Assembly (NCBI GenBank): GCA_937908275.1
Contig: CALERA010000492.1
Span: 1 to 19,023, forward strand
Direction of reading: 5' to 3'
Length of the DNA: 19,023 nucleotides
Origin: an uncultured Desulfarculaceae bacterium
GTDB lineage: Bacteria > Desulfobacterota > Desulfarculia > Desulfarculales > Desulfarculaceae
The stretch's first letter is position 1, and the number at the start of each line of letters is the position of its first letter. Position numbers and translations under genes: made by a program. The notes under the pieces were generated by a model that was given only the letters and a program-made list of their open reading frames with translations, was not told where the DNA came from and did no database searches. Shown here piece by piece: positions 1-5,856 of the stretch.

Positions 1-50
1 CATACGAGGTGTAGCCGTGACTGGAGTTCAGACGTGTGCTCTTCCGATCT
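1..50 (+). other. Illumina TruSeq adapter contamination (index 11)
   Basis: Bases 17-50 are identical to the 34-base TruSeq read-2/index adapter ending in CTCTTCCGATCT. Bases 11-16, GTAGCC, are the reverse complement of TruSeq index 11 (GGCTAC), and bases 1-10 match the end of the P7 primer (CATACGAGAT) except for g instead of a at base 9. The genome therefore starts at base 51, and nothing biological should be read across this junction. Identity is from memory of the published adapter sequences. Confidence 0.98.
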
Positions 51-286
51 AGGGCCGCGCGGCCTTCCTCGCGCCCCAACAAGGCCCCCAGCACCGCCCC
101 GGGGGTGAGGTCAAAGGCCCCCAGGACCACCGCCAGATAGGCCACCAGCACGGTGGCCGCCAGGAGCAGCAGGCCCTTGACCAGGGAGCGGCGTCGCTGG
201 TCATGGAAGCCTTGCAGGGCCCGCGGCGGAACGGGCTCCGGACGCAGGGCCGGTCCGCTGCGCGCGGCCGGGCTGGCGGTGTTCAT
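51..286 (-). CDS. FecCD-family ABC transporter permease, N-terminal fragment
   Basis: Partial gene running off the contig edge; about 78 residues are visible. It starts MNTASPAARSG, has a basic cytoplasmic segment (HDQRRRSLVKG, about residues 28-38), a first hydrophobic helix (GLLLLAATVLVAYLAVVLGA, about 38-57), then LTPGAVLGALLGR. That layout, an Arg-rich start, a first TM helix and an 'L(S/T)P..VL..LLG' segment, is the usual N-terminus of the BtuC/FecCD permeases that import siderophores, haem, cobalamin or metal chelates with a periplasmic binding protein and an ATPase. The ATG lies 7 bases after the CooT stop, so the two are co-transcribed; the binding protein and ATPase are presumably beyond the edge. 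The start is chosen for its fit to family N-termini; an AGGA sequence lies inside the end of CooT. The substrate cannot be told from this fragment. Confidence 0.75.
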
Positions 287-293
287 GGCCGGC

Positions 294-488
294 TCAGATC
301 CTTTCCAGCAGGATGCGGTGGGCGGCCAGGCTCATGGAGCGCACCCGGGCGCGCAGGGAGACCTGGTCGCCGAAGATCGACACCAGGCGCACCTGGTCAC
401 CCTCCTCGAACTCCACCAGGTCCACGTCCTCCAGCAGAACCTCCTGGCCGCCGTCGTCCTGGGCGACAAAAACCGTGGCCTCGCACAT
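294..488 (-). CDS. cooT: CooT-family nickel-binding protein
   Basis: A 64-residue protein beginning Met-Cys (MCEATVFVAQDD), followed by a small beta-barrel pattern (EVLLEDVDLVEFEEGDQVRL, then a 'F/IFGDQ' turn and RVRSMSL). CooT proteins are about 60-70 residues, start MC, and bind Ni(II) as a dimer through the backbone and side chain of Cys2. The first member was found in the carbon monoxide dehydrogenase maturation cluster of Rhodospirillum rubrum, and homologues are frequent in anaerobes. A strong ribosome site (GGGAGG, 6 bases before the ATG) supports this start. It sits between a TonB receptor and a FecCD permease rather than beside cooCJ or cooS, which suggests a link to nickel or nickel-chelate import here. 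The family call is by length, the MC start and overall pattern; the role in this operon is inference. Confidence 0.8.
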   Translation of the reverse strand: MCEATVFVAQDDGGQEVLLEDVDLVEFEEGDQVRLVSIFGDQVSLRARVRSMSLAAHRILLERI

Positions 489-532
489 GATCGACCTCCC
501 GGAACCTCTCCCCCGCCGTGGTTCGGCGGCGG

Positions 533-586
533 AAAAATAAAAACCGCCCCGGAAACCCCCTTCACGGGGAGGATTCCAGAGGCGGT
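533..586 (-). terminator. Rho-independent terminator before cooT, probable attenuator
   Basis: On the minus strand, ACCGCC (586-581) pairs with GGCGGT (548-543). The stem continues through one G.T pair, one G-C pair, a one-base bulge and GGAA/TTCC, to an inner CCCC/GGGG helix with a GTGAA loop. It is followed at once by ten T in eleven bases (543-533). This is the only classic hairpin-plus-T-tract terminator in the window. It lies downstream of a good promoter (629-657) and 45 bases upstream of the cooT ATG, so it would stop the cooT transcript unless read-through is regulated. Confidence 0.85.
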
Positions 587-603
587 GTCAGGCGATCCCA
601 AGC

Positions 604-620
604 GCCGGCTTCGTGCCGGC
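604..620 (-). other. 5' hairpin of the cooT leader RNA
   Basis: GCCGGC, ACGAA loop, GCCGGC forms a perfect 6-bp helix starting at about the predicted transcription start (near 622). With the flanking AAGC/GCTT (626-623 and 603-600) the DNA repeat is longer. Together with the spacer 587-603 and the terminator it makes a leader of about 90 nt. I do not recognise a known riboswitch class in it. Confidence 0.5.
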
Positions 621-628
621 ATGCTTGA

Positions 629-657
629 AACCTAAAGCCGCCGGAGCGATCTGTCAA
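629..657 (-). promoter_or_regulatory. Sigma-70-type promoter for cooT
   Basis: On the minus strand, TTGACA (657-652) is a perfect -35 box and TAGGTT (634-629) a -10-like box with exactly 17 bases between. It lies downstream of the receptor's terminator hairpin, so it must serve cooT. The receptor promoter (2829-2857) has the same CGGTTGAC-N18-TTAGG design. Confidence 0.65.
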
Positions 658-681
658 CCGGGAAAGCGCCCCGGGGCCGCG

Positions 682-723
682 CCGGCCGCGTCCGCCGGGT
701 CGGGGTCCAGCGGACGCGGCCGG
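682..723 (-). terminator. 14-bp GC hairpin after the TonB receptor
   Basis: Arms 682-695 and 710-723 are perfect reverse complements (core GGCCGCGTCCGC / GCGGACGCGGCC) around a 14-base loop, 11 bases past the receptor stop codon. No T-tract follows, so it is either a T-less terminator common in GC-rich genomes or a 3'-end stabilising hairpin. Confidence 0.6.
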
Positions 724-734
724 GGACGCGGTGG

Positions 735-2657
735 CTAGAAACGCACCTCCAGGCCCAGCATGCCGTTGATGCCGGGCATGGGGTAGTCCTTCTTGTAGGC
801 GTATTCCTGGTCGGTGAGGTTCTCGCCGGCCACGAAGACGCTCCAGTCCGACTGCCAGGCCTTGAAGGCGTAGTTCAGCTTGGCGTTTATGATGGCGAAG
901 CCGTCCACCTTGCTGCGCGCGCCGGAGTAGCGGAGGTCGGTGACATACTGCTCGGCCAGGTAGGCGCCGTCCAGGCTCAGGGTCAGGCCCCGGCAGATCT
1001 GCCAGTTGGCCCCCAGGCTGCCGCTCCACTCCGGGGCAAAGGGCAGGTCCCCGGGGTCGCTGTGCAGGTAGGTGCCGCCCAGGAACAAGGCCAGCTCCCG
1101 GGTGGGGGTCAGGGTGAGGGTGGCCTCGACGCCCTGGTTGTCGAAATCGCCCAGGTTCTCCCAGCGGGGGGGATAGGGCGGCGGGCTGAGGAAGATCAGG
1201 CGGTTGCTGCCCTTGTCCTTGAAATAGGTCAGGTCGGCCTTGACCAGCCTGTTGAAGCGCTGGCCCACCCCGATCTCGAAATGGTCCAGCTCCTCGGGCT
1301 TGAGATCCTTCCACAGGGTGCTGCCGCCCCAGAACAGGTTGGACTGCTGCACCACGTAGACCCCGGGATAGTTGTAGGTGTGGGCGAAGTTGGCGTGCAG
1401 CTCGGTCTCGGTCCGGCGCAGGACCAGGCCGGCCTGGTAGCCGGTCTCGGCCCCGTACTGGTTGTGGTCGAAGTAGCGCCCGCCCAGGGAGGGGATCAGG
1501 GTCCAGGCGCCCAGGCCGATCTCCTGGCTCAGGGCGGCGTAGGGCTGGGCCAGGCGGAAGGTCTCGCGCTGGCTCTGGTTCTGCTTGCCCGTGCCGCTGA
1601 CGGTGAGCACCTTGCCCGAGATGTAGTCCTGGTCCCAGCCCAGGGTCAGGCTGCCGCCGCTCCAGGGCTTCAGGGTCTGGCCCAGGCGCAGGCCGTAGTT
1701 GTCGTAGTCGGTGCGGGTGTCGCTGCCGTCGCTCTGGTCCTGCCAGTCCAGGTGGCCCTGGTCCCAATAGGCCTTGGCCTGGCCCTGGCCCCAGGTGTTC
1801 TTGTTCTCCAGCTTCAGGATGGTGATGCGGTCCCGGGTCTTGAAGGTGCCGTCCCTGAGCTGGGGCTGGCCCTCGGGACCGGGGTCGTCGGCCCAATTGT
1901 GGGTGTGGTTGACCAACAGGCCCAGGCGCAGGGTCTGACCGATGCTGTAGCCCAGGTTGGCGTAGTAGTTTTCCAGCGAGCCGCCGGAATCCTCGCGGTG
2001 GCCGTCGCTGTAGCGATAGCTCTGGCCCAGCCAGTAATCGAAGCCCTGGACCTTGCCCGCGTGCTCGGCCACCTCCACCAGGGTGTTGTAGGAGCCCCCG
2101 GCGACCTTGAAGCGGGTGTAGTAGCCGTCCTCCTGCTTGTATTTGGGCAGCAGGTTCACCGCGCCAAAGGACATGTTGCCAAGAAGCGCCGGCTGGGCCC
2201 CCTTGTAGACCTGGATGGACTCCAGGTTGTCGATGCTCAGCACGTCCATCACCGAGTGGGTCCAGACCCCCACGAAGACCGGGACCCCGTCCAGCAGGGT
2301 GGCGATGTCCTGGCCGGGCCGGCCCGAGCCCAGGCCCCGGATGAAGATGGCCCCGCCCGCCCCGCCGCCAAAGGAGCCGATGGGGTTGTGCCGGCTGATG
2401 ACCACGCCCGGGGTGCGGCGCAGGGCCGAGGGCAGGTCGTTGGCGTTCAGGTCCTCGATCTGCTTCTCGGTCACCACCGTGACCTGGCTGCCCAGGTCGT
2501 TGACCTGGTTGCCCGCGATGATGGGGGCCGAGACCACCACCTCGTCCAGTTTTTTGCCGGTCTCGGCCCAGGCCGGGCCGGCCGCGCTCAGCAGGATCAG
2601 GCCCGCCAGCCAGGCCCGGCCCACGCCCCCCCACGCCAGCGAATTGCGATGCGACAT
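735..2657 (-). CDS. TonB-dependent outer-membrane receptor
   Basis: A 640-residue receptor of the BtuB/Cir/FepA class. A signal peptide (residues 1-31; hydrophobic core AWLAGLILLSAAG, cleavage after AWA) is followed by a TonB box LDEVVVSA (37-44). A plug domain to about residue 170 contains IEDLNANDLPSALRRTPGV, the IRGLGSG element and LDGVPV, followed by LESIQVYKGA. The rest is a beta-barrel of alternating aromatic strands ending in the terminal Phe expected for BAM-dependent insertion (LGLEVRF). Its job is TonB/ExbB/ExbD-driven import of a chelated metal or cofactor across the outer membrane. The start has GGGGAG upstream. It is followed by cooT and a FecCD permease on the same strand, but with its own terminator and a second promoter between, so it is a separate transcript of the same uptake locus. 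The plug alone does not reveal the substrate; nickel chelate, cobalamin or siderophore remain possible. Confidence 0.93.
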   Translation of the reverse strand: MSHRNSLAWGGVGRAWLAGLILLSAAGPAWAETGKKLDEVVVSAPIIAGNQVNDLGSQVTVVTEKQIEDLNANDLPSALRRTPGVVISRHNPIGSFGGGAGGAIFIRGLGSGRPGQDIATLLDGVPVFVGVWTHSVMDVLSIDNLESIQVYKGAQPALLGNMSFGAVNLLPKYKQEDGYYTRFKVAGGSYNTLVEVAEHAGKVQGFDYWLGQSYRYSDGHREDSGGSLENYYANLGYSIGQTLRLGLLVNHTHNWADDPGPEGQPQLRDGTFKTRDRITILKLENKNTWGQGQAKAYWDQGHLDWQDQSDGSDTRTDYDNYGLRLGQTLKPWSGGSLTLGWDQDYISGKVLTVSGTGKQNQSQRETFRLAQPYAALSQEIGLGAWTLIPSLGGRYFDHNQYGAETGYQAGLVLRRTETELHANFAHTYNYPGVYVVQQSNLFWGGSTLWKDLKPEELDHFEIGVGQRFNRLVKADLTYFKDKGSNRLIFLSPPPYPPRWENLGDFDNQGVEATLTLTPTRELALFLGGTYLHSDPGDLPFAPEWSGSLGANWQICRGLTLSLDGAYLAEQYVTDLRYSGARSKVDGFAIINAKLNYAFKAWQSDWSVFVAGENLTDQEYAYKKDYPMPGINGMLGLEVRF

Positions 2658-2726
2658 GCGCGAATCTCCCCGCCACCCCGGCGCGCCGCCTTCCTGACGA
2701 GCCTTGCGCGCGGTGGACCGGCCAAC

Positions 2727-2817
2727 GGCCAGGGAACGCCACGGAATATTCCCGCGACCTTCCTGGCCTGGGTTGATCGAATCGGTTTGTTTTGGGGGAA
2801 ATGACGCCTTCGGGCGT
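2727..2817 (-). other. Folded 5' leader of the receptor mRNA
   Basis: The transcript from the promoter at 2829-2857 has a leader of about 165 nt. It contains a tight hairpin ACGCC-CGAA-GGCGT (2817-2804). Further on there is a nested structure: an outer helix GGCCAGGAA / TTCCCTGGCC (2768-2760 with 2736-2727, one bulge), enclosing the palindrome GGAATATTCC (2743-2752). I looked for cobalamin, TPP and FMN riboswitch conserved boxes and did not find them. It may be an unclassified regulatory leader or simply a stable UTR. Confidence 0.4.
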
Positions 2818-2828
2818 GAGTTGGGTTT

Positions 2829-2857
2829 GTCCTAACACGTCCGGGGAAACGGGTCAA
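2829..2857 (-). promoter_or_regulatory. Sigma-70-type promoter for the TonB receptor
   Basis: On the minus strand, TTGACC (2857-2852), a 17-base spacer and TAGGAC (2834-2829). Five of six -35 bases match consensus; the -10 box is weak but matches the cooT promoter in shape and context. Confidence 0.5.
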
Positions 2858-2915
2858 CCGTTTGCTGGGGTCCGGGTCCGGTCCCCGGCGATCGCAACCG
2901 CGGCGGCGCAGATCT

Positions 2916-2939
2916 GGCCCGACCCCGGAAGGCCGGGCC
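2916..2939 (-). terminator. Weak terminator-like hairpin after the minus-strand TetR gene
   Basis: GGCCCG (2916-2921) and CGGGCC (2934-2939) are perfect arms around a 12-base loop, 5 bases past the TetR stop. There is no T-tract, and in GC-rich DNA such hairpins also arise by chance. Confidence 0.3.
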
Positions 2940-2944
2940 TGGAA

Positions 2945-3616
2945 TCAGGCGTTGCCTTCGCGGGGGGCCAGACCCAGGAGCAGCACGTCCACCACCACGG
3001 CCATCAGGTTCCCGGCGTCCCGTTGGGTTTTACCCAGGTTGTCGGTCAAGAGAATGGGCAGACCGTCGCCCTGGTTCTCGGTCTGCAACTGCCCGTCCAT
3101 CAGCAAACGGGCCAGGCCGTGCATCAGGGACCAAAGGATGCTGGCAAAGGCCAGGGTGTCGCCCGCGCGGAAAATCCCCTGGGCCTGACCGAACCCCACC
3201 ATGGTCTGAAATTGGCCAAAGGCTTGTTCGGCCGCATCCCGCAAGGAGGGCGGGCGCTCGGTTTGGGTCAGGATCGAGCCGAACATCAGGCGATACAAGG
3301 CCGGATTGGTCAGGGCGAACTCCAGATAGCCCAGGCCGATGCCCACCAGGGTCTCCAAGGCGCTCTCCCCGCCCTGGCGCACGATCCCCTGGAATTTAAC
3401 CGCCAAGTCGCGGAAACCCTGCTCCGCCACCGCGCAGAGCAACTCCTGTTTGTTCTGGTAGTGGCGATAGGCCGCCGTGCGCGACACCCCGATGCGCCGG
3501 CTGACCTCCCGCATGGTCACGCCGGCCAGCCCCTGCTCGGCGATGATCTGCAGGGTGGTCGTGATCAGCGTCCGGGGCAGGTCGCCATGGTGATACGGAG
3601 TATTGCCCTTTTTCAT
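2945..3616 (-). CDS. TetR/AcrR-family regulator with WHG-type C-terminal domain
   Basis: A 223-residue TetR regulator. The N-terminal helix-turn-helix covers about residues 33-53 (VTMREVSRRIGVSRTAAYRHY), followed by NKQELL, the usual start of helix 4. The ligand-binding half contains FGSILTQTE and WSLMHGLARLL (about 162-172), the Trp-(x)n-His-Gly pattern of the TetR C-terminal WHG domain. The start at 3616 (MKKGNTPYHHGDLPRTLI) has GGAGAG four bases upstream; HHGDL is typical at the N-terminus of this subfamily. In-frame upstream codons (to 3733) lack a ribosome site and non-conserved residues follow them, so I rejected that longer start. It is divergent from a second TetR gene and lies upstream of the receptor, same strand, 287 bp away. 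Its target is unknown; it could control either neighbour or itself. Confidence 0.9.
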   Translation of the reverse strand: MKKGNTPYHHGDLPRTLITTTLQIIAEQGLAGVTMREVSRRIGVSRTAAYRHYQNKQELLCAVAEQGFRDLAVKFQGIVRQGGESALETLVGIGLGYLEFALTNPALYRLMFGSILTQTERPPSLRDAAEQAFGQFQTMVGFGQAQGIFRAGDTLAFASILWSLMHGLARLLMDGQLQTENQGDGLPILLTDNLGKTQRDAGNLMAVVVDVLLLGLAPREGNA

Positions 3617-3628
3617 GGTCTCTCCGGC

Positions 3629-3645
3629 AAAGTTGACGGCACTTT
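3629..3645. promoter_or_regulatory. Candidate operator just upstream of the minus-strand TetR start
   Basis: AAAGT-N7-ACTTT is a 17-bp inverted repeat 13 bp before the ATG, of a size bound by TetR dimers. It is short, so chance occurrence is possible. Confidence 0.25.
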
Positions 3646-3739
3646 TGTTGACCCAGTAAACATCTGGTCTGAACCTTAACCCGCGGGGCAAATGCCCCCC
3701 CGGGGCCAGACGAACCCATTGTAGTGTAATCAAAAGGAA

Positions 3740-3766
3740 ATTCTACCACCTGACGAGGAATGTCAA
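3740..3766 (-). promoter_or_regulatory. Candidate promoter for the minus-strand TetR gene
   Basis: A perfect TTGACA (3766-3761) and TAGAAT (3745-3740, five of six consensus bases) on the minus strand. The 15-base spacer is shorter than the optimum of 17. A second -10-like TACAAT lies at 3723-3718. The gap 3617-3965 between the two TetR genes otherwise holds the palindromes listed separately and no coding sequence I can support. Confidence 0.35.
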
Positions 3767-3906
3767 GACCTTGCTGCTCCAACCTCCCGCCAATTTTTTA
3801 TAGCATGGCGCCCGGCCTAAAATCTCGGCCCAAACCCGGCCCTGAATCCGCTGCCAGCCCGCGCATGCCGACAGGCCTTGCAGCGGCCAGAAAAAGCGGT
3901 TAGTAT

Positions 3907-3936
3907 TTGCCTGACTGAACGCGTTCATCCTTAGAA
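3907..3936 (+). promoter_or_regulatory. Candidate promoter for the plus-strand TetR gene
   Basis: TTGCCT (3907-3912) and TTAGAA (3931-3936) with an 18-base spacer, about 30 bp upstream of the ATG. The boxes are only moderately good. The support comes mainly from the two palindromes that overlap the spacer and the -10 region. Confidence 0.35.
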
Positions 3937-3944
3937 CGTGTTCA
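3916..3944. promoter_or_regulatory. Paired palindromic operators, TetR type
   Basis: TGAACGCGTTCA (3916-3927) is a perfect 12-bp palindrome. AGAACGTGTTCA (3933-3944) is a near copy, with centres 17 bp apart, i.e. close to the same face of the helix. They overlap the candidate promoter of the TetR gene that starts at 3966, the arrangement expected for autorepression by two TetR dimers. Confidence 0.65.
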
Positions 3945-3965
3945 CGTTTTACCGGAGAGCCTGGC

Positions 3966-4604
3966 ATGCCGACAGTCCCAGACCAACCCAGCCCCCCCAG
4001 CCTGCGCCAGCGACGCAAGGCCGAGACCCGCCAACTCGTCCTAGAGGCCGCCAAGGCCCTGTTCGCCGAGCTGGGTTTCGCCCAGACCACCATCCGGGTC
4101 GTGGCTCGGCGGGCGGGGGTGGGCCTGGGCACGGTCATGAGTCATTTCCCGGACAAGAACGCCCTGCTCAGCGCCGCGCTCCTCACGGACTGGAACGCCA
4201 CCCTGGCCCGGGCCATGGCCAGCCTGTCGCCCGACCAGTCCTGGCGGGACCAGCTCCTGCACCTCTGCGGGGCCTTTTTCGGCTACTACGCCCAACAGCC
4301 GTCGCTTTCCCGCGCCCTGTTGCGCGAGCAACTTTTCAATACCCAGGCCTGGACCACGGAATTGGCGGGCCTGGAGAACCAATCCTTGGCCATGACCGCC
4401 CAGGTCCTGGCCCAGGCCCAGGCCACCGGCCAGATCCGGGCGGGGGTGGACTGCCGGCAGGCGGCCGAGGCCCTGTTCGCCCTTTACCAATATGTGGTCT
4501 ACACCGGCCTGGCCCAGGACCCGCCCGAACCCCAGGCCATGCGAGAGCGTTTGGGTGGGTTGACGGATTTGCTCCTGACCGGCCTGGCCGGGAGCGGAGC
4601 CTAG
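3966..4604 (+). CDS. TetR/AcrR-family regulator
   Basis: A 212-residue TetR protein: a Pro-rich start (MPTVPDQPSPPS), a basic lead-in (LRQRRKAETRQLVLEAAKALF), a helix-turn-helix at about residues 41-62 (TTIRVVARRAGVGLGTVMSHF), then DKNALL. The C-terminal ligand domain is helical and carries no signature I can name; MSHFP...LL.AAL and LRALLREQLF resemble regulators of efflux or membrane-lipid genes only in a general way. GGAGAG lies six bases before the ATG. It is followed after 32 bp by the dsrP-like gene on the same strand, with no terminator between, so the two form an operon. Two palindromes at its promoter suggest that it represses itself and therefore the membrane protein too. Confidence 0.92.
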   Translation: MPTVPDQPSPPSLRQRRKAETRQLVLEAAKALFAELGFAQTTIRVVARRAGVGLGTVMSHFPDKNALLSAALLTDWNATLARAMASLSPDQSWRDQLLHLCGAFFGYYAQQPSLSRALLREQLFNTQAWTTELAGLENQSLAMTAQVLAQAQATGQIRAGVDCRQAAEALFALYQYVVYTGLAQDPPEPQAMRERLGGLTDLLLTGLAGSGA

Positions 4605-4636
4605 CTCAGCCCAGAAGAATCAAGGGGAGGAGAACC

Positions 4637-5794
4637 ATGCTGGAGTTGGCCTTGCGCGGCGGCCGCGCCTATTGGGGATGGTTGACGGCCCTGGCCCTGC
4701 TGGTGGCGACGGGCTTGGGGGCCTATCTCTACCAGTACCATCACGGTCTGACCGTCACCGGCCTGAGCCGCGATGTCTCCTGGGGGCTGTACATCGCCCA
4801 GCTCACCTTCCTGGTGGGGGTGGCCGCCTCGGCGGTGATGCTGGTCCTGCCCTACTATCTGCACCACTACAAAGACTTCGGCCGCATCACCATTTTGGGC
4901 GAGTTCCTGGCGGTGACCGCGGTGGTGATGTGCATGCTCTTCGTCACCGTGGACCTGGGCAAGCCCGAGCGCCTGCTGAACATCTTCCTGCACCCCACCC
5001 CCAATTCCATCCTGTTCTGGGACGTGCTGGTGCTCAGCAGCTACCTGCTCCTGAACCTGGTCATCGCCTGGACCACCCTGGCCGCCGAGCGCAAGGAGCT
5101 GCCGCCGCCGGGCTGGGTCAAGCCCCTCATCTACCTCTCGATACCCCTGGCGGTCTCGATCCACACCGTGACCGCCTTCCTCTACGCCGGCCTGCCCGGC
5201 CGGGGCTACTGGCTCACCGCCATCCTGGCCCCCCGCTTCCTGGCCAGCGCTTTCGCCGCCGGCCCGGCGGTGCTGATCCTGCTCTCCCTGCTCATCCGCC
5301 GCCTGACGCCCTTTGACGCCGGCGAGCGCGCCATCCAGAGCCTGGCCAAGATCGTCTGCTACGCCATCATCCTGCACCTGTTCTTCTTCGCCCTGGAGGT
5401 CTTCACCGTCTTCTACAGCCAGATCCCCAGCCACATGAGCCACTTCGTCTACCTCTACCTCGGCCTGCACGGCCATGGCAACCTGGTGGCCTGGATGTGG
5501 GGGGCCCTGGCCATGGGTCTGTCGGCCATCGTCCTGCTGATCGTGCCCCGCTGGCGGCGGCGCAACAACCTGCTGGCCCTGGCCTGCGGCCTGGTCTTTG
5601 GCTGCACCTGGATCGACAAGGGCCTGGGCATGATGGCCGGCGGCTTCATCCCCAACCCCTTGCACGAGGTCCTGGACTACGCCCCCACCGGCGTCGAGAT
5701 CATGATCGCCCTGGGCATCTATGCCCTGGGGGCCTTGCTGCTGACGCTGCTGTACAAGATCACCCTGGCCGTCAAGCTGGGCTCGCGGGCCTGA
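4637..5794 (+). CDS. dsrP: DsrP/NrfD-family membrane quinone oxidoreductase subunit
   Basis: A 385-residue protein with about ten hydrophobic helices. Diagnostic stretches are GLSRDVSWGLYIAQLTFLVG (42-61), VMLVLPYYLHHYKDFGRI (67-84), LHPTPNSILFWD (118-129), IHTVTAFLYAGLPGR (175-189) and WIDKGLGMMAGGFIPNP (325-341). These match, from memory, DsrP/HmeB proteins, the NrfD-like subunit of the DsrMKJOP complex that exchanges electrons between menaquinone and the sulfite-reduction (DsrC) pathway. NrfD/PsrC proteins carry no cofactor; quinone binds between helices, and an Fe-S partner (DsrO) and a c-type haem protein (DsrJ) normally sit beside them. Here neither partner is present: only a TetR gene precedes it. 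GGGGAGGAG is a strong ribosome site. It may serve a DsrMKJOP complex encoded elsewhere or an alternative complex. The family is secure; the symbol assumes true orthology. Confidence 0.85.
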   Translation: MLELALRGGRAYWGWLTALALLVATGLGAYLYQYHHGLTVTGLSRDVSWGLYIAQLTFLVGVAASAVMLVLPYYLHHYKDFGRITILGEFLAVTAVVMCMLFVTVDLGKPERLLNIFLHPTPNSILFWDVLVLSSYLLLNLVIAWTTLAAERKELPPPGWVKPLIYLSIPLAVSIHTVTAFLYAGLPGRGYWLTAILAPRFLASAFAAGPAVLILLSLLIRRLTPFDAGERAIQSLAKIVCYAIILHLFFFALEVFTVFYSQIPSHMSHFVYLYLGLHGHGNLVAWMWGALAMGLSAIVLLIVPRWRRRNNLLALACGLVFGCTWIDKGLGMMAGGFIPNPLHEVLDYAPTGVEIMIALGIYALGALLLTLLYKITLAVKLGSRA

Positions 5795-5818
5795 GCCGGG
5801 ACGCTCCGCTCCGGCTCA
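5792..5818 (+). terminator. Hairpin at the end of the dsrP-like gene
   Basis: TGAGCCGG (5792-5799) and CCGGCTCA (5811-5818) are perfect 8-bp arms around an 11-base loop; the first arm contains the stop codon. No T-tract follows. It lies between convergent genes and could act in both directions. Confidence 0.45.
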
Positions 5819-5856
5819 CCCCCGGATGCCCAGGAATATCTGGCGGATCTGCTCGG

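Noticed and set aside
504..532. Second hairpin (CCGCCG/CGGCGG) between the terminator and cooT
   Set aside because: A short GC helix in GC-rich DNA with several alternative registers; not distinct enough to annotate.
562..2838. 758-residue minus-strand open frame and a 580-residue plus-strand frame over the TonB receptor
   Set aside because: Both are Gly/Pro/Arg- or Val/Gln-rich shadows of the receptor caused by high GC; the receptor frame has a signal peptide, TonB box and barrel ending in Phe.
2658..2860. Cobalamin, TPP or FMN riboswitch before the receptor
   Set aside because: None of the conserved boxes of these classes is present on either strand.
3617..3733. 39-residue N-terminal extension of the minus-strand TetR
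   Set aside because: It would need a TTG start without a ribosome site, while ATG 3616 has GGAGAG and matches family N-termini.
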